A stretch of DNA of 64,000 bases from an uncultured Pseudoxanthomonas sp. (GTDB lineage Bacteria; Pseudomonadota; Gammaproteobacteria; Xanthomonadales; Xanthomonadaceae). How positions within the stretch are numbered: position 1 is the first letter of the stretch; each line of letters opens with the position of its first letter. The position numbers and the translations under genes are program-made. This document shows, piece by piece, positions 9,378 through 19,542 of the stretch. The notes under the pieces were generated by a model. That model saw only the letters and a list, made by a program, of their open reading frames with translations, was not told the origin of the DNA and did no database searches. The stretch covers positions 104,457-168,456 of the forward strand of contig NZ_CAMPJD010000001.1 in NCBI RefSeq assembly GCF_946886695.1. The letters are read 5' to 3'.

Positions 9378-10436
9378 TCATCCGCCGAACGCATCCCGCA
9401 TGCGTGTTTCATCCGGCCGCTCGATCACGCCCTTCTCGGTGACGATGGCATCGATCAGCGTTGCCGGGGTCACGTCGAAGACGGGATTCCACGCCGGCAC
9501 CCCCTCGGCCACCGTGCGCGTGCCGCCAATGCCCAGCAGTTCGGCCGGATCGCGCTCCTCGATATGGATCGCGTCACCGCTCGGCGTGGCCATGTCTACG
9601 GTGGACGATGGCGCCACCACCATGAAGCCCACACCATGGTGGCGCGCCGCGATGGCCAGCTGGTAAGTGCCGATCTTGTTGGCCGTGTCGCCATTGGCGC
9701 AGATGCGGTCCGCCCCCACGACGACCCATTGCACCGCGCCGGTCTTCATCAGGTGGGCGGCGGCGGAGTCGGCGATCAGCGTTGCCTGGATGCCGTCCTG
9801 CAGCAGTTCCCATGCGGTCAGGCGCGCGCCCTGCTGCCAGGGCCGCGTCTCGCCCGCGTAGACCTTGCCGATGCGCCCCTGCGCCACGCCGGCGCGGATC
9901 ACGCCCAGTGCCGTGCCGAAGCCAGCCGTGGCCAGCGAGCCGGTGTTGCAATGGGTCAACACGCCACTGCCTGCGGGAATCAGCGCGGCACCCAGCTCGC
10001 CCATGTGGCGGTTGGCAGCCAGGTCTTCCTCTGCGATGGCCAGCGCCTCCAGCTCCAGTACCCCGCGCCATTCGTTGCCCGCCGTCTTCAGCGCGGCGCG
10101 CATACGCGCCAGCGCCCATGCCAGGTTCACTGCCGTGGGGCGTGCGTCATTCAGCCGCTGCAGCGCGGGCTCCAGCTTCTCCAACGCTTCCGCAGGCGTG
10201 GTCGCCATCACCTCGCGCGATGCCAGTACCACGCCCCATGCCGCGGCAATGCCGATGGCGGGTGCACCGCGTACCGCCAGTGCATGGATGGCGGCGGCCA
10301 CTTCGTCGCTGGTGGCGCAGCTCAGGTACTCCACCACGAAGGGCAACCTGCGCTGGTCCAGCAGCTCCAGGGCGCTGCCGGTCCAGCGGATCGGGCGGAC
10401 GTGGTCGTAACGGGCGTAGTCGATGGCATTGGTCAT
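9378..10436 (-). CDS. mtnA: methylthioribose-1-phosphate isomerase
   Basis: 352 residues. It converts 5-methylthioribose 1-phosphate to methylthioribulose 1-phosphate in the methionine salvage pathway. [13 protein letters not shown], the catalytic Cys163 in [10 protein letters not shown] and Asp243 in [10 protein letters not shown] are all present. The frame is open up to 10526, but the ATG at 10436 gives the family N-terminus ([18 protein letters not shown]). No other methionine salvage gene is visible nearby. TACAAT lies about 8 bases before the ATG, so a very short leader or leaderless message is possible. Confidence 0.95.
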   Translation of the reverse strand: MTNAIDYARYDHVRPIRWTGSALELLDQRRLPFVVEYLSCATSDEVAAAIHALAVRGAPAIGIAAAWGVVLASREVMATTPAEALEKLEPALQRLNDARPTAVNLAWALARMRAALKTAGNEWRGVLELEALAIAEEDLAANRHMGELGAALIPAGSGVLTHCNTGSLATAGFGTALGVIRAGVAQGRIGKVYAGETRPWQQGARLTAWELLQDGIQATLIADSAAAHLMKTGAVQWVVVGADRICANGDTANKIGTYQLAIAARHHGVGFMVVAPSSTVDMATPSGDAIHIEERDPAELLGIGGTRTVAEGVPAWNPVFDVTPATLIDAIVTEKGVIERPDETRMRDAFGG

Positions 10437-10483
10437 GCCGCCATTGTAACGATCCGCCGTGAAAGCCCCTTCCTGCCGCGATA

Positions 10484-11221
10484 TCAGCGGCTGCGGAACT
10501 CCGCCCGGCAGCCTGCCGTGACCCACACCCCGCGGCCATCACGGCCCCAGGTACGGCCTTCGATGCAGGGCGCGCTGGACAGCTGGCGTACCAGTTGCAC
10601 ACCGCCCCGGCCGTCCACGTCGCATACACGGGTGCGGTCGCGGTCGGACTCGCAACGGAATACCTGGCCGTAGCCCCCTCCGTTGTTCCAGCCGCCACCG
10701 CTCCAGCCGTTGCCGCGCCCCTGGACCTCGAACTCCGCACGGCACCCTTGCGACACCCATATCCCGTTACGGTCCTGGCCCCAGGTCCGCCCTTCGACGC
10801 AGCGCGCACTGGAGAGCTGGCGCACCAGACGCACATCGCCACGCGTGGAGATCGCGCAGGTGCGCGTGCGGCCATTGTCCGATTCACAGCGGATGCGCTG
10901 CCCATTGTTGCCGCCGTTCCATCCGCCACGACCGCTGGCGAACTCCGCACGGCAACCGCGATTCACCCATACGCCATCGCGGGTCTGGCCCCAGGTGCTG
11001 CCTTCCTCGCAGCGCGTCTTCGACAACTGCCTCACCACCTGCACGCGGCCGCGCGTGTCCATGCGGCATTCGCGATAACGGCCATCGTTGGATTCGCAAC
11101 GGATCACCTGCCCGTTGCGGCCGTAGCCATCACTGCCGTACTGCGGCGCGGCGTGGGCAGCGGCGGTGCCGAGCAGCGCGGCCGCGCCCAGCGTCAGCGA
11201 AGCAAGAAGTCGACGGTCCAT
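10484..11221 (-). CDS. secreted triple-repeat DUF3011 protein
   Basis: 245 residues. The second of two nearby ATGs is chosen because GAGG lies 9 bases before it. A signal peptide (cleavage after AAAHA, about residue 25) is followed by three copies of a roughly 60-residue DUF3011 unit. Each has RCES near its start, a middle VRQLS and an end of the form GCRAEF, with four cysteines in fixed positions that probably pair in the periplasm. Copies 2 and 3 are joined by Gly/Asn/Trp-rich linkers. Function unknown; a periplasmic or surface role is inferred from the signal peptide. Confidence 0.82.
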   Translation of the reverse strand: MDRRLLASLTLGAAALLGTAAAHAAPQYGSDGYGRNGQVIRCESNDGRYRECRMDTRGRVQVVRQLSKTRCEEGSTWGQTRDGVWVNRGCRAEFASGRGGWNGGNNGQRIRCESDNGRTRTCAISTRGDVRLVRQLSSARCVEGRTWGQDRNGIWVSQGCRAEFEVQGRGNGWSGGGWNNGGGYGQVFRCESDRDRTRVCDVDGRGGVQLVRQLSSAPCIEGRTWGRDGRGVWVTAGCRAEFRSR

Positions 11222-11330
11222 GGCATGCATCCTCGTGTGTGTTGTCCTGAAATCTACGCAGCCATCATGAACGTGAACCCACGAAACCGTTTGCAGGAAT
11301 CGATCCGCTCATGACGTGTTTGGCTGGCTT

Positions 11331-12299
11331 TCAGGCGCGCGCGAAATCGAACGCCAGCACATCGGCGATGCGCGGGGTGTCCTGCATGGCCATCAACAAG
11401 CGGTCCACGCCCAGTGCCACGCCCGAGCAATCGGGAAAGCCATGGGACAACGCCGCCAACAGGTGCATGTCGATCGCCGGCGACGGCTCGCCGCGCGCCA
11501 AACGCGTGGCTACGTCACGCTGGAAGCGTTCGCCCTGTTCGGCACCATCGGCCAGCTCGTGGTAGCCGTTGGCCAGTTCCAGCGGCCCCAGGTAAAGCTC
11601 GAAACGCTCGGCCACCGGCACGGCGTCCTGGCGGATGCGCGCCAGCGCGCACTGCGAAGCCGGGTAGTCATACACCGCCAATATCTGGTCGCGGGGGAAG
11701 TCGGGTTGGATCCGGTGCGTCATCAGCAGGTCCAGCCAGTCGTCGTGCGTCAGGCCCTCGCCGTCGATGGCGATGCCGCTGGCTGCGTTGCGCACCGTGT
11801 CCAGGTCGGCGGTCATCGGGTCGAGACCCAACCGTTGCAGGTACAGATCGCGGAAGCTGATCCGAGACGCGGTGGCCGTGCGACCGACCAGCGCGAGCGC
11901 CGACTGCACCAGCGCCACGGTTTCATCCATCAGCGGCGCCAGCGTCCAGCCCACGCGATACCACTCCAGCATGGTGAATTCCGGGTTGTGCCGACCGCCC
12001 GCCTCGCCGTCGCGGAACACGCGGCCCAGCTCGTAGCAGTCGCCCACACCGGCCGCCAGCAACCGCTTCAGCGGGGATTCCGGCGAGGTGCGCAGCCAGC
12101 GCGTACGCGACGCGCCCTCGGTGCGGCCCGAGAATTCCAGCGCGAACGAGGCGATGTTCGGATCGGTGTTGCCGGCCCGCGACATCATCGGCGTCTCCAC
12201 CTCCAGCACGTGCCTGTCGTGGAAGAACTCGCGGACCAGCCGGTTGAGCGAGGCGCGCAGGCTGAGCGCGTCCATCGACGCGGAAGGCTGCCAGTTCAT
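11331..12299 (-). CDS. epmA: elongation factor P--(R)-beta-lysine ligase (EpmA/PoxA/GenX)
   Basis: 322 residues, a class II lysyl-tRNA synthetase paralogue without the anticodon-binding domain. It attaches beta-lysine to elongation factor P. Motif 2 (RTSPESPLKR through GRVFRDGE and HNPEFTMLEW) and motif 3 (GVALGVDRLLMA) are visible. The ATG at 12299 has AAGG 8 bases upstream; the longer frame to 12389 would run through a repeat and is not used. efp and epmB are not in this window. A REP-like pair separates it from ligA upstream. Confidence 0.95.
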   Translation of the reverse strand: MNWQPSASMDALSLRASLNRLVREFFHDRHVLEVETPMMSRAGNTDPNIASFALEFSGRTEGASRTRWLRTSPESPLKRLLAAGVGDCYELGRVFRDGEAGGRHNPEFTMLEWYRVGWTLAPLMDETVALVQSALALVGRTATASRISFRDLYLQRLGLDPMTADLDTVRNAASGIAIDGEGLTHDDWLDLLMTHRIQPDFPRDQILAVYDYPASQCALARIRQDAVPVAERFELYLGPLELANGYHELADGAEQGERFQRDVATRLARGEPSPAIDMHLLAALSHGFPDCSGVALGVDRLLMAMQDTPRIADVLAFDFARA

Positions 12300-12310
12300 C
12301 GCATGCACCT

Positions 12311-12430
12311 TGTAGGAGCGACGTGAGTCCCGACCGGAAGATCTCGCCTCCCGTGCAGCGTGTTCACCGCGCTTCTGTTGAAGGTCCATGGCGCTGTTGA
12401 CGTGCGGTCGCGACTTACGTCGCTCCTACA
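12311..12430. repeat. REP-like inverted repeat pair A
   Basis: A left copy (12311-12337, beginning TGTAGGAGCGACGTGAGTC) and an inverted right copy (12404-12430) form imperfect 26-base arms around about 66 bases. It lies between ligA and epmA, which read in the same direction. Same family as the pairs at 30082 and 54467. Confidence 0.85.
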
Positions 12431-12447
12431 GAAAAGCACGCTTCGCC

Positions 12448-14799
<2,352 letters not shown>

Positions 14800-14884
14800 C
14801 TAAGGCCGGTGAGCGTGAGAGGAGGTGCAGCGTCGCCCGCTTGAGGGCGGCGGTTGACCTCCGGCGTATGGCTTGCGTGCGGCC

Positions 14885-15225
14885 GTCGATGGCGTTCCGA
14901 GCCCGATGTGCAAGGCTCGCAGTGCCACAGGCGGAGCCGGGAATCCCGAGCGCAAGGCAATGCAGCCCCATCGATGGCTTTCGGCGTGCCATCGATGGGT
15001 GTCAGGAAGCGATCGATGGGATCCGGAAAGCCATCGATGGCTCCCGGAATGTGATCGCTGGGGCTCGGGAGCTCCGACGGTGGGTTTCAGAAAGCGATCG
15101 ATGGGTCTTTGAGTGCGATCGATGGCTCTCCGAAAGCCATCCGATGGCCTTTCGTGCCCCACCGTTGGGAATCCGAGCCTTGCACGCAACGCTCGGAGGG
15201 CCATCGATGGGACTCCGAGCCCGAT
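14885..15225. repeat. degenerate 21-bp-period array on palindrome CCATCGATGG
   Basis: ATCGATGG or a close variant starts at 14970, 14991, 15012, 15033, 15054, 15076, 15097, 15118, 15139, 15161 and 15203, that is every 21 or 22 bases with one skipped unit. Outlying copies at 14885 and 15203 are followed by the same text TCCGAGCCCGAT. A 12-base inverted pair, GTGCAAGGCTCG (14908) and CGAGCCTTGCAC (15174), brackets the core. The 478 bases between ligA and the next gene hold nothing else that I can support. All frames stay open across it because 21 is a multiple of three, but there is no ribosome site. Confidence 0.85.
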
Positions 15226-15268
15226 CTGGCGGCAGGAATGTGAGACTCGACGCCCACCGGATCCTGCT

Positions 15269-15811
15269 TCATGCGTGGAACAGGTACAGCACATCCTCGT
15301 CCAGGTTGCGGAGGATCTCAGGCAGCGCAGCGCCCACACTCACGGGACGGCGCTCGCGTATGCGGATGTCCTCATCCAGCGGACCGCTGTAATGGTGAAG
15401 CAGCAGGCCTAGCGCTCGCACCTGCCCGGAGCCCAGCATTGCGTCGATGAAGGCAACCCATTTCGTCATCTCGGCGTCGATGCGGCGCGCCTCGGCCCGC
15501 GCGTCAACGTCCGCCTGTTCGCGCTTCTGAGCCAGCGCCCGCGCCGCCTTGGCAGCGCTCCACCCCTTGCGCGTCAGCTTCCTCGCTTTTTCGTCCCAGT
15601 CGGTCGTGCGCGACCTGCGCGCCCATCCCAACGGCGCGTCGCAGTCGCAATGACCGGGCGTGGTCAGAAAGTACGCCTCGCTGGGCGCCAGTTGTCCCTG
15701 CACCGACGGGCTTGGGAGCGGGCGGAGCTGTCTGCCGTGCGCACGCGCAAGCGTATCTAGCGCCGCAAGCGGCGCGTTGGCAGGCAGCGTGGCGGTGACG
15801 AATCGGCACAT
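15269..15811 (-). CDS. hypothetical protein
   Basis: 180 residues, not recognised. The N-terminal part has a CDCDAPLG motif. A basic helical segment rich in Lys, Arg and Ala (about 75-115) follows and could form a coiled coil. The C-terminus is mostly hydrophobic and acidic (LGLLLHHYSG, NLDEDVLYLFHA). No signal peptide. No good ribosome site is visible before the ATG, so the start is uncertain. It is the first of a run of small minus-strand genes between ligA and zipA. I infer a cytosolic protein of unknown role. Confidence 0.65.
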   Translation of the reverse strand: MCRFVTATLPANAPLAALDTLARAHGRQLRPLPSPSVQGQLAPSEAYFLTTPGHCDCDAPLGWARRSRTTDWDEKARKLTRKGWSAAKAARALAQKREQADVDARAEARRIDAEMTKWVAFIDAMLGSGQVRALGLLLHHYSGPLDEDIRIRERRPVSVGAALPEILRNLDEDVLYLFHA

Positions 15812-15834
15812 GGGCGCAGTCTAGTGGAGCTGGT

Positions 15835-16194
15835 TCACGGCATGCCCGCCCCGACCGTCATCCGCACCGGGATGCCCGCCGGATCGAAGCCTTCCAAGCA
15901 GAACACGTTGACGCCGTAGTAATCCGGGGTGACGCGCTTGCGGTGGAACGGATAGATGCCGCACACCTTGCAGAAGTGGTGGCGCGCGGTGTGGGTGTGG
16001 AACCGGTATTCGGCCAGCGCCTCCGTCCCGGCCAGCAGGCGGAAGGCGCTCTCGTGCACCCTCACCATCAGCGCGTTCTTCTTGCGGCAGATCGAACAAT
16101 CGCACTGCGTCAGCTCGGGGAAGTCAGTGTCGATCTCGAAGCGCACGGCACCGCAGTGGCAGCGGCCGGTGTGGGTCTGCAGGGGGCGGCTCAT
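15835..16194 (-). CDS. GFA-family zinc protein (glutathione-dependent formaldehyde-activating-like)
   Basis: 119 residues from the ATG at 16194, with GGGA upstream. The Mss4-like fold is indicated by the zinc cysteines CHCGAVRFE, CDCSICRKK and CKVCGIYPFHRKR. Members are annotated after Gfa, which speeds the formation of S-hydroxymethylglutathione, but most small members have no proven activity. There are no formaldehyde oxidation genes nearby, so the substrate is unknown. Confidence 0.88.
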   Translation of the reverse strand: MSRPLQTHTGRCHCGAVRFEIDTDFPELTQCDCSICRKKNALMVRVHESAFRLLAGTEALAEYRFHTHTARHHFCKVCGIYPFHRKRVTPDYYGVNVFCLEGFDPAGIPVRMTVGAGMP

Positions 16195-16282
16195 CGGGCA
16201 TCCCATGGGGTTTGGAGGGGTCGGGGTGAGCAACGCGAACCCCTACACGCGCGGCCGGACCAGAGCATCAGAAAGCAACCGC

Positions 16283-16382
16283 AGGATGGGTTGAGCCATC
16301 GGCGGCTTTCAACGGCGAAGCCGGTCTACCCATCACGCTTTTTCAGAGGAGCGATGGGTATCGCTTCGCTCAACCCATCCTA
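16283..16382. repeat. nested inverted repeat (AGGATGGGTTGAG family)
   Basis: AGGATGGGTTGAG (16283-16295) is exactly inverted at 16369-16381. Inside it, ACCCATC (16328) pairs with GATGGGT (16353). The right arm reads CGCTTCGCTCAACCCATCCT and resembles the arms of the element at 18199. It fills the gap between the GFA gene and the DUF2314 gene. Confidence 0.75.
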
Positions 16383-16410
16383 CGCGCTGCGCGCATGTCG
16401 GGCCGCGTGA

Positions 16411-16917
16411 TCAGGTGTCGGCGTACTCGGCTTCATGCGCCCTGAGCTGCTCGGGCAACGCGATGCCGTCGCGTCGCGCAATGGCGAACATCGCACGCTG
16501 GGTGAACCCGCCATGGATCTTTCCAGCGCTGTCGCGCACCTGCCAGTCCTCGATGTCCTCGAAGGCGCAGCGATGCAGGCGGTCCAGCGTGCCGTTGTGG
16601 GTCACGGGCGGCGTGACCAGGCGCACGCCCAGTTCGCCTGGCCCGAGCACTTCGACGACCTCGGCCCACAGGTGTTCCACCTGCCCGGAACTGCTGACGA
16701 AGCGCAGCTTGACCAGTGCGCTCTCGCGCGGCCCTGCCAGGTGCGTGCGGAATGCATCCAGGGTAGCGGTGGCGCGCTCCATCGCCGCCAGCAGCAAAGG
16801 ATCGTCCGGGTCCGTCTGCAACGGCGGGAACTCGGGACGCGGCGAACGCCATCGGATGAAAAGCCACAATGCGCCACACAAGGCGAGCAACAAGCCGATC
16901 TTGACGGGCAGTGGCAT
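16411..16917 (-). CDS. DUF2314-domain protein with one N-terminal membrane segment
   Basis: 168 residues from the ATG at 16917. The open frame extends to 17175, but that part antisenses the phosphatase gene and has biased composition. A hydrophobic segment (about 4-21) anchors it, probably with the rest in the periplasm or as an uncleaved signal. The remainder matches DUF2314: LVKLRFVSSSGQVEHLWAEV, LGVRLVTPPVTHNG and a closing FEDIEDWQV. The family has no established function. Confidence 0.8.
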   Translation of the reverse strand: MPLPVKIGLLLALCGALWLFIRWRSPRPEFPPLQTDPDDPLLLAAMERATATLDAFRTHLAGPRESALVKLRFVSSSGQVEHLWAEVVEVLGPGELGVRLVTPPVTHNGTLDRLHRCAFEDIEDWQVRDSAGKIHGGFTQRAMFAIARRDGIALPEQLRAHEAEYADT

Positions 16918-16976
16918 GGCAGATCCTGCAAGGGGCGACCAGCGCAAGGTACTGCACACGCGCAACACGGGGAAGC

Positions 16977-17324
16977 TCAACCCAGGTACGCCGCTCCGGT
17001 GGGTAGGAACCGCACCACCTTCTCCTTCAACCGTTGGATGAGTGCCGGATCCATGAAGGCGTAGTTGTCTGGAATGTCCAGGCAGACCACGCGCTTGCCG
17101 CCGAGGTGGCGGGCGAACTTCGCTGACAGGCGGGCCCGGTGGACCTTCTCCATCACGAAGACCAGGTCCGCCCACGCCAGCAGCTCGGGCGACACCGGCA
17201 CCTCGGCTTCATGACCCAGTCCCGCGGAGGCCGTCTCGATTCCCGGCCAGTCGGCGAACACCTGCTCCGCCGTGGGGCTACGCAGGCGGTTCTGGGTGCA
17301 GATGAAGAGGACGTGGCGGGGCAT
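16977..17324 (-). CDS. low-molecular-weight tyrosine phosphatase-like protein
   Basis: 115 residues, shorter than typical LMW-PTPs (about 150). The catalytic loop C-x5-R-S is present near the N-terminus (C9 and R15 in CTQNRLRSPTAE), and a DPAL motif near the C-terminus could supply the general acid. It has the HVLFICTQN start of this fold. It begins 5 bases after the PemK-like gene stops, so the two are probably co-transcribed. Substrate unknown. Confidence 0.85.
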   Translation of the reverse strand: MPRHVLFICTQNRLRSPTAEQVFADWPGIETASAGLGHEAEVPVSPELLAWADLVFVMEKVHRARLSAKFARHLGGKRVVCLDIPDNYAFMDPALIQRLKEKVVRFLPTGAAYLG

Positions 17325-17329
17325 GGTGG

Positions 17330-17743
17330 TCAGCGGTGATAGGACGCCTGCAGGAACCGGAGCGCGGCAATTACCTGGTCGACACGCGCGTCGCTCAGGC
17401 GACCGATGTGGTCCTGCAGGCGGTGCCTATAGAGGGAGGATATCTGCGACGCGATCACCACGCTCTGCTTGGCGAGCCCGCCTTCGCCGGCATCCAGCAG
17501 CACCACGCCGGGTTCCGAAACGCGATTGAGGTTGGAGCTGAGGGCGCAGACCACAACCGTACCGATCCGGGATTGGTTGAACACGTCGTCCTGCACGACG
17601 AGATGCGGGTGTGGCACGCCGGGGACCGAGCCACGGGATTCATCGGCAGTCACCCAGAAAATGTCGCCTCGGCGGATGATGCCTGCTGCAGCGGGCGTGT
17701 GGAGGTCTCTGTCCATGGGAGGAGATGGTAAGGCAACGATCAT
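17330..17743 (-). CDS. PemK/MazF-family toxin-like protein, no antitoxin gene visible
   Basis: 137 residues. It has the PemK/MazF beta-barrel pattern: RRGDIFWVTADESRGS, PHLVVQDDVFNQ, TVVVCALSSN and a central region ending SQISSLYRHRL. Known members cut RNA at short sequences and are paired with an antitoxin. No small antitoxin frame precedes or follows it; the neighbours are a phosphatase-like gene and a DUF2200 gene. It may be a chromosomal orphan or have a different role. The start could also be the ATG at 17716. Confidence 0.8.
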   Translation of the reverse strand: MIVALPSPPMDRDLHTPAAAGIIRRGDIFWVTADESRGSVPGVPHPHLVVQDDVFNQSRIGTVVVCALSSNLNRVSEPGVVLLDAGEGGLAKQSVVIASQISSLYRHRLQDHIGRLSDARVDQVIAALRFLQASYHR

Positions 17744-17810
17744 GGCTTGCCATCCGGATCATCGCCGTGTCCGGCGTGCAGGGAAGCCTACGCATGGACT
17801 CCGGATCCGC

Positions 17811-18155
17811 TCACCGCAGGATCTTCTCCATGGCTTTCTCTTTCGCCAGTTCGTCGACCAGCTTGTCGAGGTAGCGGATCTTCTGCATCAGCGGGTCTTC
17901 GACGTCTTCCACGCGCACGCCGCAGACCACGCCGGTGATCAACGAGGCGTTGGGATGGAGCGCCGGCGCCTGAGCGAAGAACGTGTCGAGATCGACCTTG
18001 TCGCTGATCTGCCGCTGCAGCCCGGCCGCGTCGTAGCCGGTCAGCCAGCGGATGACCTCGTCGACCTCGGTCTTCGTGCGCCCCTTGCGCTCGGCCTTCT
18101 GCACGTAGAGCGGATACACGCTGGCGAAGGACGTGGTGAAGATGCGGTGCGACAT
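17811..18155 (-). CDS. DUF2200-family protein
   Basis: 114 residues. GGAGG lies 8 bases before the ATG at 18155, which settles the start. The sequence [20 protein letters not shown], then [14 protein letters not shown] and a C-terminal [16 protein letters not shown], matches DUF2200, a small cytosolic family of unknown function. It is basic and helical, with no signal peptide or membrane segment. Confidence 0.87.
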   Translation of the reverse strand: MSHRIFTTSFASVYPLYVQKAERKGRTKTEVDEVIRWLTGYDAAGLQRQISDKVDLDTFFAQAPALHPNASLITGVVCGVRVEDVEDPLMQKIRYLDKLVDELAKEKAMEKILR

Positions 18156-18198
18156 CGAAAAACCTCCACTGACCTGACCCAAATGGGGTCGCCATAGA

Positions 18199-18294
18199 TT
18201 GGGGTGAGCGAAGCGGACCCCAACACGCGATCTTTATCCTATGCAGAAACGGAAGCGGCTCCGGCAATGTTGGGCTTCGCTTCGCTCACCCCAA
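18199..18294. repeat. inverted repeat (TTGGGGTGAGCGAAGC family)
   Basis: TTGGGGTGAGCGAAGC (18199-18214) is exactly inverted at 18279-18294. It fills the gap between the DUF1851 and DUF2200 genes. The arms share the GCTTCGCTCA core with the element at 16283, so both belong to one dispersed family. Confidence 0.8.
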
Positions 18295-18302
18295 CCTGTG
18301 CG

Positions 18303-18737
18303 CTACTTCACTACCAAACTGACCCGTGCGCCGTCGGGTAGTTGATCGATCTGCTTGGCCATAGAACCGTATGTAGAAACGAGTTCTTCAAGCGACATGG
18401 TGGCGAGATTGTCTCCACCGTACTCGCCACCCAACGCACCGGGGATCTTCAGGCAGTACTTGAACCCTGGACGGAGCGGACCCAATCGTTCTTTTGCCTG
18501 CCGTGTCAGTTCGGTCATGTTCCAATCGTGCAGGAAGTCCTGATCGCTGGAGAGCGTATCGAGCTCAGCCCTGGAAGCAGCAATCACCTTGCAGTACAAG
18601 TCTTCGGGACAGAGTCGCCAGTAGCGTTCCTCAACGTCCTTGACGATCAGGTTTCCGAACGCGTTGTCCCCAACAACGAGCAGAGGCTTCAAACCTGCCC
18701 AACCCCAGGACGCCTCGATGATGGCGACCAGCTGCAT
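18303..18737 (-). CDS. DUF1851 / Tdi1-type immunity-like protein
   Basis: 144 residues. It contains LLVVGDNAFGNLIVKD, YWRLCPEDLYC, DQDFLHDWNMTELT, a CLKIPGALGGEYGGDN core and a final IDQLPDGARVSLVV. This is the DUF1851 pattern found in Tdi1, the immunity protein to a type VI secretion effector (Tde1). No effector or secretion gene is adjacent, so either it guards against foreign toxins or it has another role. No signal peptide. No clear ribosome site before the ATG. Confidence 0.82.
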   Translation of the reverse strand: MQLVAIIEASWGWAGLKPLLVVGDNAFGNLIVKDVEERYWRLCPEDLYCKVIAASRAELDTLSSDQDFLHDWNMTELTRQAKERLGPLRPGFKYCLKIPGALGGEYGGDNLATMSLEELVSTYGSMAKQIDQLPDGARVSLVVK

Positions 18738-18772
18738 GCGGCGTTAGTGAACACACCGCACGGTCTTCACAC

Positions 18773-19507
18773 TCACCACCGCGGCGCCTTCGTCAGCGGC
18801 GGCGCCTCATGCTGGCGGTCATACGCGCGCAGTTCTTCACGGATGTGCTGGATGCGCTGGCGGCCGAGGGTGTTGCGGCTGTCGTCGAGGACCACGCCGC
18901 CGAGCAGTTCGGCCATGCGTTCGACGTTGGGGAGCAGCTTCTCCCAGGCTTCCAGCGCCGTCATCGGTGCGGGCAGCGTGAGGAAGAACGCGATGGCCGG
19001 GGTTTCCAGCGTGCGGATGTTGGCCATGTCGAAGCTGCCGGGCTGCATGATGTTGGCCATGCTGAAGACCGGGCCGCGTTCCGGATGCCCTTCCACCAAC
19101 CGGTGGAAGACATTCATGTGGCCGAAGGTCAGGCCCGTCTTCTCGGCGGCGACCACGATGTCCTCGCCGCGCAGCACCTGCCCGGCCTTGGCCGCGACAT
19201 ACAGCGAGACGATCTTGTCGAAATCCTGGCTGGGCCGCTTGCCCAGGTCGCTTTCGACGCCTGCCACCGGCGTGCCGCCGGGCAGGCCCAGCTCGGGCTG
19301 GCTGACACGGTCGTCGCTGTAGTCCTGCAACTGCTCACTGGTGTCGTCGCCCGCAAGGCTGGGCTCGACGCGCGCCGTGTCGCGCTCGGCGGGTTCCAGC
19401 CGGCGGCCCTGGCTGGGTTTCTTGGGACGACCGAACAGGAAGATCGCGACCAGCAACAGGATGCCGGCGACGATGATTCCGATACGAAGCATGGCCATGT
19501 CGGACAC
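18773..19507 (-). CDS. zipA: cell division protein ZipA
   Basis: 244 residues from a GTG at 19507 with GGAG upstream; an ATG at 19498 is the alternative. It is an inner-membrane protein that tethers FtsZ at the division site. One N-terminal membrane segment (about 7-23) is followed by a charged, Pro/Gln-rich linker and the C-terminal FtsZ-binding domain (about 105-235, with QDFDKIVSLYVAAK, LVEGHPERGPVFSMAN and FFLTLPAPMTALEAWEKLLP). It lies 36 bases after smc, as in related genomes. The open frame upstream to 20203 is a shadow inside smc. Confidence 0.95.
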   Translation of the reverse strand: MSDMAMLRIGIIVAGILLLVAIFLFGRPKKPSQGRRLEPAERDTARVEPSLAGDDTSEQLQDYSDDRVSQPELGLPGGTPVAGVESDLGKRPSQDFDKIVSLYVAAKAGQVLRGEDIVVAAEKTGLTFGHMNVFHRLVEGHPERGPVFSMANIMQPGSFDMANIRTLETPAIAFFLTLPAPMTALEAWEKLLPNVERMAELLGGVVLDDSRNTLGRQRIQHIREELRAYDRQHEAPPLTKAPRW

Positions 19508-19542
19508 AGGGGATTCTCCGGCAAGGTGGAATGGATGAAGGG

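Noticed and set aside
14885..15225. CRISPR-like array
   Set aside because: The conserved part is only 10 bases and the spacing 11, far too short for a CRISPR repeat-spacer unit, and there are no cas genes.
14800..15392. Repeat protein encoded by the 21-bp array (frames on both strands)
   Set aside because: A 21-base period keeps all frames open automatically. No ribosome site or start is credible, and the products change character outside the repeats.
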